From NCBI GenBank assembly GCA_963836015.1, contig CAWIIF010000002.1, positions 496,001 to 560,000 of the forward strand: a stretch of DNA of 64,000 bases, given 5' to 3'. This stretch comes from CAWCDJ01 sp963836015. Lineage in GTDB: Bacteria; Acidobacteriota; Terriglobia; Bryobacterales; Bryobacteraceae. The position numbers were made by a program, and so were the translations under genes. The notes under the pieces are model-generated. The model did not search any database. It was given only the letters and a program-made list of their open reading frames with translations, and had not been told where the DNA came from. Every line of letters begins with the position of its first letter. Within the stretch, counting starts at the first letter, position 1. Shown here piece by piece: positions 17,501-24,949 of the stretch.

Positions 17501-18166
17501 CGCTGGGGTCGCCCCGCTCAGGACCTGCACCCAATTCTGCCCGCCATCGCTCGAACGGAAGACACCCCGGCCCGAGATGCCGGCGTACAGAATTCGCGAT
17601 CCCGCCGGACTGGTTGCATCCAGCGCGAGCGTCCGCGCGTCGCCGAATCCATTCCCGCCCGCCGTCCAGTTGCGGCCGCCGTCCGTGGAGCGGAACAACC
17701 CGCCCGTCGCGCCCAGGTAGATGACGTTCCCGTTGCTCGGATCGACAATGATCGCGTTGATCCACTGATTCACGAACTGGCTGGCATTGCCCGTATTGCC
17801 GGCGGGATACCCGGAGCCCAGCCGGATCCAACTGCCGCCGCCGTCCGTGGACTTGAACAGGCCGGCCTGCGGCTGCGGTGCGAAACGGCCGCTGGTGCCG
17901 ACATACACCGTATCGGTGTTGTTCGGGTCCATCGCGATACCCGCGGGCTCGCCGATGCCCAGCGAAAGCTGGCGGTCGAAAAGCGGCGTCCACGTGGTGC
18001 CGCCATCGTTCGTGCGCCACGCTCCGCCGCCCACCGTACCCATATAAATGACGTTTGGGTTGTTCGGATTGATGGCGATCGACGAGACCAGGCCGTTATC
18101 CTTGGTGCTGCCCTCAGCAATGGGGCTCGGCCCCATCGGAGACCACACGGTTCCATTGAGGCTCAC
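14519..18166 (-). CDS. Giant sortilin-type propeller/ASH-domain protein with Cys- and His-rich tail
   Basis: The GTG at 18166 has an AAGGAGA element upstream and overlaps the stop of the 110-aa gene as GTGA; the product is 1215 residues. The first ~730 residues hold repeated BNR/sortilin-type propeller blades (WRTNDGGTTW, FKSTDGGGSW, FRSTDGGRNW, FRSSDGGQNW). Then come four ASH-like or choice-of-anchor-D Ig domains with repeated FGSVCVGSFKDEELTINNSG-type starts. The last ~95 residues change abruptly to Cys/His clusters (CCCEKCCTECRCGCECG), a charged linker and GEHHH/EEHHH repeats ending in DDDDE. That tail looks suited to binding metal ions. No signal peptide is present, which is odd for domains normally found outside the cell. 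Function unknown; adhesion or extracellular scaffolding is the best guess. Confidence 0.8.
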   Translation of the reverse strand: MSLNGTVWSPMGPSPIAEGSTKDNGLVSSIAINPNNPNVIYMGTVGGGAWRTNDGGTTWTPLFDRQLSLGIGEPAGIAMDPNNTDTVYVGTSGRFAPQPQAGLFKSTDGGGSWIRLGSGYPAGNTGNASQFVNQWINAIIVDPSNGNVIYLGATGGLFRSTDGGRNWTAGGNGFGDARTLALDATSPAGSRILYAGISGRGVFRSSDGGQNWVQVLSGATPAVAAAIGPSPNGFSKVVVALAPPTTPVPNPGGIQVLYVSLEGTGGAPDPVGLFLSTNQGGTWVQQAAGGMPTRTQGGYSFHMAVDPASPGDGINDIIYFGAVGQARSGDSGVTFTNIAGLHADTHSWGFVTRPSPNPSIVFSGNDGGLSKSADSGATWTPLNSGGLQTSLFYNIDIRPDATGSVTVGALQDNEIETTKGAVSPGWIATQGGDGWDVAYDGTLPGQVYGSSGFWFPAPCTRVHRSTNDGTTFPVEITPWGTTSDAGCYLAGVTTDPSTGNIVYVSGSQNLWQSQDGGGTWRKLSPFNGAGNVDVAPTNGNNVVIAVGNRVFVSTNALAATVGPPSGVTFTDITRNLPSRNVARAIFDPNDPTIIYAVLGGFNGGGPGQSGHVFRTTVGASAWTDISPALNLPFSALALDGSETPSTIFTGTDFGVLRSVDGGTSWSVLDDIHFPRVPVLDLIFRNGILRAATYGRGVFAFTKPAGPAIAVHLDDGLAFGTVCQGPQYLKLEIFNVGAKDLVIKSVQRLMGSTGFSVLPTPGTPLVVGPGEDIEFTVVYNPTVIGVLEIATIRISSNDPFAPFVDLTATGMQGTPALVTAIADSGDFGSVCVGSFKDEELTINNSGTCPLLVTAINSSSGEFPAPHLSAPLLVNPGSSTEAAIRFQPASFGAKGATITLVSNDPAGPRTVSVSGVAPAPRLALMIANSGSFGNCCVGSFKDEPLTLSNSGRCTLTITNIASSSGEFVVPEVLSYPLTVEAAGSLEVPLRFQPASFGPKSANITVTSDDPGGPKTIAVSGNAPSGKIAITGSAYFGGVKCCRRAFRTITVCNVGDCDLHVTKVAFEHRSRHWRLIHNPFPATLHPGSCLDVVIRYKATQSEPAPCELVIESDDPHTPKREVEVIAWTLCCCEKCCTECRCGCECGEHHRECCQDHHRECCGERERRKGREEHEEGHGEHHHGEHHHGEHHHEEHHHEEHHHEEHHHGEHSEADDDDE
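14546..14649. repeat. 15-bp tandem repeat encoding the His-rich tail
   Basis: About seven 15-bp units of the form (A/G)TG(A/G)TGCTC(C/T)(C/T)C(A/G)TG occur head to tail in the 3' end of the 1215-aa gene. On the coding strand each unit encodes five residues of the H-H-x-E-H pattern (GEHHH or EEHHH). The unit length is a multiple of three, so copy-number changes would preserve the frame. Confidence 0.85.
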
Positions 18167-18495
18167 TCGGATTTCTCCTTCTCCGCCTCGTCCTCGCCTT
18201 TCGGCGCGGGCTTCACATCCGTGGGCGGCCGTATGACGGACCCGGGTATCTGGTGCCACTCTTCCAGCGCTTTGGAATACGCGTCGGGAGTAGCCGGTGC
18301 ACCCCCCTCCAGGCGCTTCTCGACGATCTCGGCATGCACCTCGTGATCGCGGCCCATTCGCCGGCGCCGCGGCCGCTCTTCGCCTCCGCCCGGCACATAC
18401 CCTTCCGGTTCATGCGGACCGTGCTCACCGTGCCGTCCGCGTTCCTCGCGCTCGCGCTTTTCGCGATCGTCGCCCGGTTCTTTCGACTTAGGCAT
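18163..18495 (-). CDS. Highly charged 110-aa protein, first gene before the giant propeller protein
   Basis: The ATG at 18495 has a very strong GAGGAGGGA element upstream. The 110-residue product is extremely hydrophilic: the N-terminal half is rich in Glu, Arg, Gly and His (REKREREERGRHGEHG), and the C-terminal half ends in KGEDEAEKEKSE. A middle segment (ALEEWHQIPGSVIRPPTDV) is the only part that looks folded. There is no signal peptide or membrane segment. Its stop codon overlaps the GTG of the 1215-aa gene, so the two proteins are made together and may interact. No family is recognised. Confidence 0.75.
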   Translation of the reverse strand: MPKSKEPGDDREKREREERGRHGEHGPHEPEGYVPGGGEERPRRRRMGRDHEVHAEIVEKRLEGGAPATPDAYSKALEEWHQIPGSVIRPPTDVKPAPKGEDEAEKEKSE

Positions 18496-18639
18496 GATTC
18501 CCTCCTCTGCCTTCCCCGGTTGTGTTCAGTCAGATCATAGTGCCTGCGCGTACCGCAGCGTTGCGGAAAAGCGCGGACCGATACCCCCGAAATGTGTGGT
18601 TGCGGACGATTGACAGGCGGAGGGCCGGGAGCGGCGGGA

Positions 18640-19785
18640 CTACGAGAACCCGACCACCGCCGCGCTCACCGGACGCTCCCCCACCGGGATCATGGTGAAC
18701 AGCGCCGTCGGTTTGTAGCGGTTCGAGGGGTTCTGGTTGGTGAGCGCGTAGATGCGGATCACCGCCAGGTCGCCCGACTTCTGGTTGAGCACCAGCGCAT
18801 ACTGCTGGTCGGGCGTGATCACGATCGTTCCGGGCTCCTGTCCCACGCTGACCACCGCCACGAGCTTGCGCCCCGTATTGTCGTAATCCAGCACCGTGAC
18901 GCTGTTGGTCTGCGGATTGGCCACCAGCAGAAACGAAGAAGAGCCCAGGTCGGCGGCGACCATCGCGCCCGGGGCGTGCCCCGCCAGCATGGTCTCGGCG
19001 ATCTCGGTGCTGTAGGGATAGACCACCACGACGGCATCCATTCCATCGCCGGTGACGAAGATCTCCCCGCCGTCCGGCTTCGTGCAGAAATGGCGCGGCT
19101 CGATCGGCAGTGGCAGGCGGACCACCACCCTCCCTCCGGCCGTTTCGAAGATGCTCAGGCTGCGCTCCGGCCGGCTGCCGGCGATCAACTGCCGGCCGTC
19201 CGATTGAAAGCGCACCAGCGAAGGTTCGACGCCCGCCTCCACCGTGCGTTCAATCCGGGCATCGGCCATTCCGATCAGGGTGAGGGTGCGCGCTGCCATG
19301 CTGGCGACGGCGGCCTGGCCGCGACTGCTGAGGTCGAAGCTATCGGGAGCCGCCGGGAGGCGGACATGGCGCTTGGGCACGAAGGAGCGGAGCGGCAATT
19401 CCACCAGCGCCGCCGGATCGCGGTAGAGCACCCACAAAGCGTCCCGCGAGGGCGAGAGCAGCATCCCCGCGGCCGTATTCCCCGCCCGCGCGCGGCGGCT
19501 GATGGCGAGCGAAGCCGCGTCGATCTCGTAGACCGTGCCCGTAGCGGGCGTCAGGGCGAAGACTTTGGGTTCGGACGGGTGGGCGATGACCACGGCGGGC
19601 TCGGCGTCGAGAAGGATCTGCTTGCGGACGCGAAACCGGCTCAGATCGACCGCCGCGACAGAGCGCCCCTGCTGGTTGGCAACGAAGCAATAGCCGCGGT
19701 ACGCCGTTGCCTTGCGCCGTGCGCAGCCCGCGCCCGCGAGGGCCGCCAGCAGCAGATTTCTGCGGGAGATGACGAGAGGGTCCAC
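18640..19785 (-). CDS. YncE-like beta-propeller protein, probable lipoprotein
   Basis: The 381-residue protein has repeated propeller blades of the YncE/lactonase type, for example VANQQGRSVAAVDLSRFRV, VFALTPATGTVYEIDA, FVTGDGMDAVVVVYPYST and LLVANPQTNSVTVLDYDNTG. Such proteins sit in the periplasm or on the surface; ligand and reaction are not predictable. The start is taken at the GTG at 19785, giving a short hydrophobic leader (NLLLAALAGAGC) with a Cys that may be lipidated. The in-frame extension upstream, which begins MAEREGFEPS, is the antisense of the tRNA-Ser gene and is not real. It ends 145 nt from the start of the 110-aa gene. Confidence 0.8.
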   Translation of the reverse strand: MDPLVISRRNLLLAALAGAGCARRKATAYRGYCFVANQQGRSVAAVDLSRFRVRKQILLDAEPAVVIAHPSEPKVFALTPATGTVYEIDAASLAISRRARAGNTAAGMLLSPSRDALWVLYRDPAALVELPLRSFVPKRHVRLPAAPDSFDLSSRGQAAVASMAARTLTLIGMADARIERTVEAGVEPSLVRFQSDGRQLIAGSRPERSLSIFETAGGRVVVRLPLPIEPRHFCTKPDGGEIFVTGDGMDAVVVVYPYSTEIAETMLAGHAPGAMVAADLGSSSFLLVANPQTNSVTVLDYDNTGRKLVAVVSVGQEPGTIVITPDQQYALVLNQKSGDLAVIRIYALTNQNPSNRYKPTALFTMIPVGERPVSAAVVGFS

Positions 19786-19874
19786 CTGATCGTTATTGTA
19801 CTTCGTGTTAATCTGAGAAAAGCCGCAGCGCCCGTGTTTGCGGAAGCCCCCATGCGGTTTCCGCCTTCCGAACC

Positions 19875-19964
19875 GGAGAGATGGCCGAGTGGTTGAAGGC
19901 GCACGCTTGGAAAGCGTGTATAGGGGAAACTCTATCGAGGGTTCGAATCCCTCTCTCTCCGCCA
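19875..19964 (+). tRNA. tRNA-Ser (GGA)
   Basis: A complete class II tRNA fold is visible: acceptor GGAGAGA pairing with TCTCTCC, anticodon stem CACGC/GCGTG at 19902-19918, anticodon GGA at 19909-19911, a long variable arm, the T-loop GTTCGAATC, and an encoded CCA end. An integrase remnant lies about 170 nt downstream, so the 3' end of this tRNA probably served as an attachment site. Confidence 0.97.
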
Positions 19965-20136
19965 TTGTATAATCAATAAGTTAGAGAGAAGTCCGGATTC
20001 CAGCGCCGGATAATGCTCATATCCCAGTTGGCGGTCTGGATCCAGAAACGCCTTGACCAGCAGTCGCGATCGTGGCTCCGCCGGCCGGCTTTTCTGGAGG
20101 GGTATTGCTGGGAGCTGCTCCATCCCACTTGCCGGT

Positions 20137-20360
20137 CTCCTCCCAGGCGGCGGCGACGATCTTGGCCGATCGGAACCCCGCGAATCTGGTCAAGAACGTC
20201 AAGGGCAGGTCCAGCACGGATAGCCGCAACGAGCAGAAGCTCCCGTTTTCGGACGACGAGTTGCAGCGGATGTACGACACCTGCGAGCACCGGTACGGCA
20301 AGATGGAAATCAAGTGGGACCGGAATGGTTCCTCTGAATCGTCGGTAATCATACCTAGCA
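20137..20360 (+). pseudogene. Remnant of a tyrosine recombinase next to tRNA-Ser
   Basis: An open stretch reads NPANLVKNVKGRSST, then KLPFSDDELQRMYDTCEHRY and GKMEIKWDRN. This matches the junction between the core-binding and catalytic domains in Solibacter-type site-specific recombinases (NPA-x-x-V-K linker, LPF[ST]D-E segment). All catalytic residues (R...K...HxxR...Y) are missing because the similarity stops near 20325. It lies right behind tRNA-Ser, as expected for an element integrated there and later decayed. Confidence 0.65.
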
Positions 20361-20403
20361 CACGGGACCAGAGACCCTTTAGTTGCGTGGAGCATCAAAC
20401 TGA

Positions 20404-20418
20404 TTAGGAAATTCCTAA
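20404..20418. repeat. Palindrome over the ribosome binding site of the PAS gene
   Basis: TTAGGAA-A-TTCCTAA is a perfect 15-nt palindrome ending two bases before the GTG at 20420, and it includes the AGGAA element. It could be an operator, or its RNA could fold and mask the ribosome binding site. Confidence 0.35.
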
Positions 20419-20419
20419 A

Positions 20420-21025
20420 GTGAAAGCCGAACTTGACTGTATTGTGCGGGGTGAAATTCAAACGGATGAACTGGAAGACGATCAGTCCGTTGTGTATTTG
20501 CTCGACAATGACTTGCAACTTTCGTACTGCAACAAAGCCTGGGACGAGTTTGCCGAACACAACGGCGGCGCTAGGCTCCAGCGGATTCAACAAGTTGGCC
20601 TCCCCGTCCTGGATTCGATCTCGGAGCCGCTGAAGACGTTTTACGGGACTGTTTTCCAGCGCGTTTTGGCGGAACAACAGCCTTGGGAGCACTCGTATGA
20701 ATGTTCGAGTCCCGAGCGTTACCGTAAGCTTCATATGCAAGTCCTCCCGCTGCAGGCTCCTCCACGCCTTGTCATCGTGAACTCGCTAGTAGTGGAGAAG
20801 GCTCATGAGCGGATCATGCACCCTCCATTGACGGCTCTGTACCGAACCGCTTGCGGAATGATCGTCATGTGCATGCATTGCCGCAGGACCCGGAGAAGCG
20901 AGGGTCCTGATATCTGGGACTGGGTTCCAGAGTTCCTGGCCGTGCCGCCCGATAACGTTAGTCACGGGCTGTGTTCCACTTGTTTTAGTTACTACTATCC
21001 GCAAGTGACCCAGCGCAGGCTCTAA
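20420..21025 (+). CDS. PAS-domain protein with C-terminal Cys4 (SHGxCxxC) module
   Basis: The 201-residue product has a PAS-like domain at about residues 20-130 (YLLDNDLQLSYCNKAWDEFA is a typical first strand and helix). A C-terminal module follows: VMCMHCRRTRR, WDWVPEFL, then VSHGLCSTCFSYYYP. The CxxC ... SHGxCxxC pattern is found at the ends of many PAS-containing sensor proteins of Acidobacteria and Deltaproteobacteria, where it may bind zinc or respond to redox state. No kinase, cyclase or HTH domain follows, so this is a sensor without its own output. The GTG start has an AGGAA element 9 nt upstream that overlaps a palindrome. It lies in the island next to tRNA-Ser. Confidence 0.75.
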   Translation: MKAELDCIVRGEIQTDELEDDQSVVYLLDNDLQLSYCNKAWDEFAEHNGGARLQRIQQVGLPVLDSISEPLKTFYGTVFQRVLAEQQPWEHSYECSSPERYRKLHMQVLPLQAPPRLVIVNSLVVEKAHERIMHPPLTALYRTACGMIVMCMHCRRTRRSEGPDIWDWVPEFLAVPPDNVSHGLCSTCFSYYYPQVTQRRL

Positions 21026-21320
21026 CTGGGGTCCTCACACCGCCACTCAGCTCTTTGGTAATAGACTTCTTAGAATGGCCGCCCGATACCAGCATCTTAT
21101 TCCTGCTTTCCTGGGGGGATTTCTGTGAGGCGGCCCGATGGGGTTCTGGGCGGTATTGTTTGCCCTCCCCACAGCTAGTCAAACAAATCCCTCAGAATGA
21201 GTGCCGATCCCAAAAGGGGTCCGGGAATCGAAATCGTGAAGTTCATGCGTGGTCGGCCACTCGGCCGCCGGTGTCTAAGATTCGGCGAATCCGCTAAACT
21301 GAGGCCGGAGCAGGTCCAAT

Positions 21321-21734
21321 ATGCCTGACGTTTGCTATCGAACGGGACAGGCGGCTAAGGTGCTGGGGCTGTCCTCCTACTAGGTCCGCCGCCTGGCGGA
21401 GAGCGGCCTGATCGGCGCGGAGTATTCGGGGAGTCAATGGCGGATTCCGGCCGCGGAGGTGGACAGGCTGTTGAAGGACCGCATCCCGGAGATCCCGGCC
21501 AACGATGGCCAGGCGGAGAAGCCAGCCCCGGTCAAGCCCACCAATGGTCTTCTGGCGCCGCCATCTTCCACGGTGGTGACGGCCGCGGAGGAGGTGGCGA
21601 TCACTGAGCAGCTGCTCAAGCGGCGGAGGCTGGAACTGGAGCTGCGGGAGGTGGAGGATCGGTTAGAAGAAAGGGAGCAGGAGGAGGCGGAGCGGCTGGC
21701 ACCGAAGAGCAGGCGGACCAAGCCCGGCTGGTGA
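21321..21734 (+). pseudogene. HTH (excisionase-like) DNA-binding gene with an in-frame amber stop
   Basis: From the ATG at 21321 the frame reads YRTGQAAKVLGLSSY, a TAG stop at 21381-21383, then VRRLAESGLIGAEY and WRIPAAEVDRLLKD. This is a MerR/excisionase-type helix-turn-helix in which the stop replaces the expected Gln codon (CAG to TAG, one base). The rest stays open to 21734 and encodes a basic and acidic coiled-coil tail (KRRRLELELREVEDRLEERE). Without readthrough or reinitiation it is inactive. A small frame of 43 codons (ATG 21197) overlaps its start. Its stop overlaps the GTG of the next gene by four bases, so the pair was once a coupled operon. Confidence 0.7.
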
Positions 21735-21994
21735 ATCTCAGTGCACACGGCCGGGAGCTTGCCGAGCAGGCTGTGGCCGCGGCCCTGGCGGAGCTGCCGC
21801 CGGGGACGCCCCGTGAGGAACTGGAGCAGGCGCGGGATCGGGCACTAACACCGTTCCGGGCGGCGGTGGCCCAGTGCCAGGAGGAAGAGCGTCGGAAAAC
21901 GCAGTCGGAGTGGCGGAAGGTTGAGCAGCAGTTGACGGCGCTGGCTGGATCGAATCACAACGGGCCGGTGAAGGCGAAACGGCGGGCAGTTTGA
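21731..21994 (+). CDS. Small coiled-coil protein coupled to the HTH gene
   Basis: The GTG at 21731 overlaps the stop of the HTH gene (GTGA). The 87-residue product is mostly predicted helix, rich in Ala, Glu and Arg (GRELAEQAVAAALAELPPGT, then RRKTQSEWRKVEQQLTAL), with a basic end KAKRRAV. No known domain is recognised. It probably works with the HTH protein. Because the upstream gene carries a stop, its coupled translation may be reduced. Confidence 0.55.
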   Translation: MNLSAHGRELAEQAVAAALAELPPGTPREELEQARDRALTPFRAAVAQCQEEERRKTQSEWRKVEQQLTALAGSNHNGPVKAKRRAV

Positions 21995-22023
21995 CGGCAG
22001 GGCAATCGCGTTGCAGCAGAGCC

Positions 22024-22413
22024 TCAGCCGCCCGATGCCTGAGGTGGCACAGCCTGCAGTCCCACACGGCGCGTTTTGAATTCGTGCCGCTGGATTTGCA
22101 TTGCGGTCACAGTCCCGTCAGTTCGGACGACCACGCCCGAGATCATCAGTTGCAGTTGTACGCCCCCGTCCAGCAAGGCGGGCCAGTCGATGGATACGTC
22201 AAGCCTTTGTCCTGGCCACAGCGGCCAGTCGGCGGTGAAGCACAGCCCAGAGCTGCTCAGGTCGATGGTGCGGCCCGAGCCCATCTCTCCTGGTTGACGG
22301 CGGCCCGCGACGGCGTAGCGGACTGCCAGGGTGAGGGGAAAGCGAGTGCTGGCACGTCGCTCCAGGCTTGAGTCCCCTGGCAATCGTACCGGCCGTCCAC
22401 TCGCACGCTCCAT
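22024..22413 (-). CDS. PilZ-domain protein
   Basis: The 129-residue protein contains the two PilZ c-di-GMP-binding motifs: the RxxxR element in ERRASTRFPLTLAVRY (about residues 18-33) and the D/NxSxxG element in RTIDLSSSGLCF (about residues 48-59), followed by the expected beta-strands (GQRLDVSIDWP, VQLQLMISGVVV). Single-domain PilZ proteins act as c-di-GMP receptors controlling motility, surface polymers or secretion. No partner gene lies next to it. It is flanked by decayed sequence on both sides, yet its own frame is intact from the ATG at 22413. Confidence 0.85.
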   Translation of the reverse strand: MERASGRPVRLPGDSSLERRASTRFPLTLAVRYAVAGRRQPGEMGSGRTIDLSSSGLCFTADWPLWPGQRLDVSIDWPALLDGGVQLQLMISGVVVRTDGTVTAMQIQRHEFKTRRVGLQAVPPQASGG

Positions 22414-22636
22414 AACCCCAGTGTCGGGGGGCGACGGGTTGTAAAACCAGTGAGGTTAGTAATGGTTAAGGTACTGTCCGCGCTGTGTCCCGCGGACCAA
22501 TCCCGCAACATCCCGCAAGCTGCCACTCTAACCCGGCGAAAGTCGGCTCTTGTGGGGCTCACGGGTGCTACCGTCACGCCGGGCAAACCCTCAGCGGTAT
22601 GGAAGACCGGTATTGTCCCACGAACAAGCAAACGGA

Positions 22637-22928
22637 TCAGGGAACATTGATCAGGGGGCCGGATATCGACATGCGGACTAGACCGTCGCCGGTGGCAAGG
22701 TCACGGTCTGCACGGAGCATCACGGTGGTACCCTGGTCGGCGTACAGGCGAACGACTTGACCCGCACGGAAATAGTCCGGCGCACCGAAGTTCCCGAGCG
22801 GTGTAGATTCCCAGCAGCCTAGGGCAAGGCGAATTTTGGAATCTTAAGTGCCCTCCAGGCGTCGTGAATCAAGGTGGAGGATCGACGCCGATGCCCGCGG
22901 CCACCAGGAGCAATACAGCAACGTTCAT
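22637..22928 (-). pseudogene. Degenerate remnant of a small secreted protein
   Basis: At the upstream side an ATG at 22928 begins NVAVLLLVAAGIGVDPPP, a signal-peptide-like start that stops at 22868. In another frame, from about 22830 to the stop at 22637, an open stretch reads GAPDYFRAGQVVRLYADQGT and GDGLVRMSISGPLINVP. The two parts look like the ends of one small secreted protein broken by frameshift or deletion. No family is recognised, and the call is tentative. Confidence 0.3.
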
Positions 22929-23736
22929 CCCACCCAAAGCCCGGACCAACTGGATGCATTGTTGAGAACGGCCACACCCCATCTTCAAATGCATGCATGC
23001 TCGGGCTATGACCACCAGTATGGAACGCCCGAATGCGAAGTAGTCGGCGTTACGTGTTCGGGCGCAGGCCCTGGGATGAAGTACTAGCAAAGCTCAGAGC
23101 CAGGATAAGTCGCTCTTTCAGCTTGGAAAAATGTTTCGCGGCCATCTGGAGCGGAACAGGAGAAAGGTACTGCCAAAGAGTCGGTCAGTCCCGAGGCGTA
23201 GTCTATTCGGTCCACACATTATCTAACTCGAAGGTACTGATGTGGTATTGCGAATGTGGGTTCGCTGTTGGGGTACGACAGTTCTTTAGACTCTAACTTT
23301 TGCCCCCACTCTTCCCAGGTTGGCGGCAACCGGGGCGTGGCGCTGTGGGCTCCAAGAGGGCCGGTCCGCTGGCCAGTCCATGTTCTGCTGCACCACTCAT
23401 CAACCCCGAGGCGCGGCACAGCGGTCCGAGAGTTGTCCGCCGTCGCGGCTCATGATTCCCGCCACGCAGGTCCTAACCTGCCGGTTTAGGCACTGAACAC
23501 CGCCCCCGTTCGATTCCCTATTCCCCACCCTTGTGTACCTGTCGCAAATAGCAAACGGGCCCAGAAGATGCGCAACTTGGCCGCTTGGCGAACCACTGGG
23601 CGCGCGATGCTTCGGGCTTCGAGCAAACTGCAGCTCAGTCGCGGCCGACCATTGTGACAAGCCTGTCGCGGATCTTTGCCTGACAGGCATGCGATCAGCA
23701 CACCGGCCTCAGGGTGCACCTCCGCATCGACGGAAT
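22929..23736. other. Degenerate stretch, nothing recognised
   Basis: About 800 bases between two gene remnants hold only short open frames on both strands with no recognisable motif, RNA gene or repeat. It is probably old mobile-element or gene debris inside the tRNA-Ser island. Confidence 0.4.
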
Positions 23737-24375
23737 TCAGGCGGCGCGACGTTCGTACCTGTGATGGAGCCCGCCCACTTGCGCGATGGTAACTATCCTG
23801 CCGGCATTCGCGGGCTGCACCGTCCACTCGGCCGTGGGATGCGCCGTCACATTGAAGTGGATGATGCGGCGCCGATCGTGAGCCAAAACCAGGAAAACGT
23901 AAAGCACTTGAAACCGGATCGTCGGTACGGTGAAGAAGTCCACCGAGACCATGGTCTTGACGTGATTCTCCAGAAAGGTCCGCCAGGTTTGCGACGGCGG
24001 CTTGGAGCCTCGGGCCATATGCTTGCCGCCGCTGGTCTCGCTGACCTCGATGCCGAGCTTGAGCAGTTCGCCGTGGATGCGCGGTGCTCCCCAAAGCGGA
24101 TTTTCGCGGCTCATCTTGCGGATCAGTTGACGCACGTCTGCCGGAACCACGGGTCGTTCAGGTTGCCCGCGGCGAACTTTCCAAGTCCAGAACAAGCGGA
24201 AGCCTCTCCGGTGCCAGCCCACTACGGTCTCCGGGTTGACCATGACCAGCGCCGAACGCCAGTCGCGCCAAACGTGGGCCAGCCAGGCCCAAAAGAAGCG
24301 GTCTGTCGCGGTTAACTTCGAGCGCTTCACGAGCGTTGCATTACGGTGAGTTGATGCCGCAGAGCGAGCACTTCA
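23737..24375 (-). pseudogene. DDE transposase remnant (integrase-core type)
   Basis: The main frame (from 24330) reads KLTATDRFFWAWLAHVWRDW, NPETVVGWHRRGFRLFWTW, ENPLWGAPRIHGELLKLGIE and TMVSVDFFTVPTIRFQVLYV, followed by RRRIIHFNVTAHPTAEW. This is the N-terminal and first catalytic part of an rve-type transposase common in Acidobacteria; the D of VDFF is the first DDE residue. Just upstream, in another frame, VLALRHQLTVMQRS is the missing N-terminal segment, so there is a frameshift near 24333. Similarity ends soon after HPTAEW, so the second D and the E are lost. Terminal inverted repeats are not apparent. Confidence 0.75.
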
Positions 24376-24485
24376 ATATGAAGGGCTACACGGCTCCGAA
24401 AAAACACCAAGAAGGCCGCGAACAAGGCTACGCATACGCCGGTGGGCGAGAATCGTCGGAGAAAGATCAACTCTCACTTTATCAA

Positions 24486-24626
24486 TCAGATCGGTGTTTC
24501 CGGGAACCACAGGGAGATCGCAACCTCCAGGTCACCGTCTATAGCGAGATGCAACAGGCGCAGCGGCGGGCCTCCGTACACGAGGGCGCTCACATAGATG
24601 TTGGTGTCCAGGGTCGCGCTGGGCAC
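24486..24626 (-). pseudogene. Truncated PIN-domain toxin (VapC-like)
   Basis: The GTG at 24626 starts PSATLDTNIYVSALVYGGPP, then RLLHLAIDGDLEVAIS, the first third of a PIN-family ribonuclease toxin, with the first acidic active-site residue in LDTN. After VAIS the sequence leaves the family and stops within ten codons, so the remaining acidic residues are missing. The start codon shares one base with the stop of the restored antitoxin frame, the usual toxin-antitoxin arrangement. The transposase remnant begins about 110 nt away and may mark the cause of truncation. Confidence 0.6.
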
Positions 24627-24888
24627 TATCGGCGGCGTTCTGTGCGGTCTGCACCGATTACACGCTCAACGAACGCCGTAGCCTGTTTCTCGGTCGGCCT
24701 GCCGAGCCCAGGTCTTTCGCGCATTTCCGGCCATAGCGCGACAGCTCTTCCAGTTTCTCGTGCGCGATGTACCGCTTTAGAGCGTCCGCGGCCAAATCGT
24801 CCGCTGTGCGGCCGTGCCGCTCGGCGATTTCAGCGGCCTGTTCCCGCAGTTCGTCGGGTACTCGCAGATTATTGTCGGTGGTCGCCAT
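24626..24888 (-). pseudogene. Frameshifted ribbon-helix-helix antitoxin
   Basis: The ATG at 24888, with an AAGGGG element upstream, opens TTDNNLRVPDELREQAAEIA and DLAADALKRYIAHEKLEELS, a typical RHH antitoxin. After RKCAKDLG the current frame changes to an unrelated arginine-rich end and stops at 24658. In the next frame the expected continuation LGRPTEKQATAFVERVIG and ADRTERRR runs to a TAG that touches the toxin start. One missing base near 24705 explains the change. The DNA-binding half is intact, so the truncated protein might still bind its operator. Confidence 0.6.
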
Positions 24889-24949
24889 ACCGGCCCCTTC
24901 TCCTACAATATCGCCCGAGCGTGCCTGTGCCGCCACAACGTCTGCGCAT

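Noticed and set aside
15572..18346. 924-codon plus-strand frame
   Set aside because: It is an antisense shadow of the 1215-aa propeller gene, arginine- and histidine-rich without domain pattern.
19786..19965. N-terminal extension (MAEREGFEPS...) of the propeller protein
   Set aside because: It is the antisense of the tRNA-Ser gene, a well-known spurious translation; the GTG at 19785 gives a normal leader.
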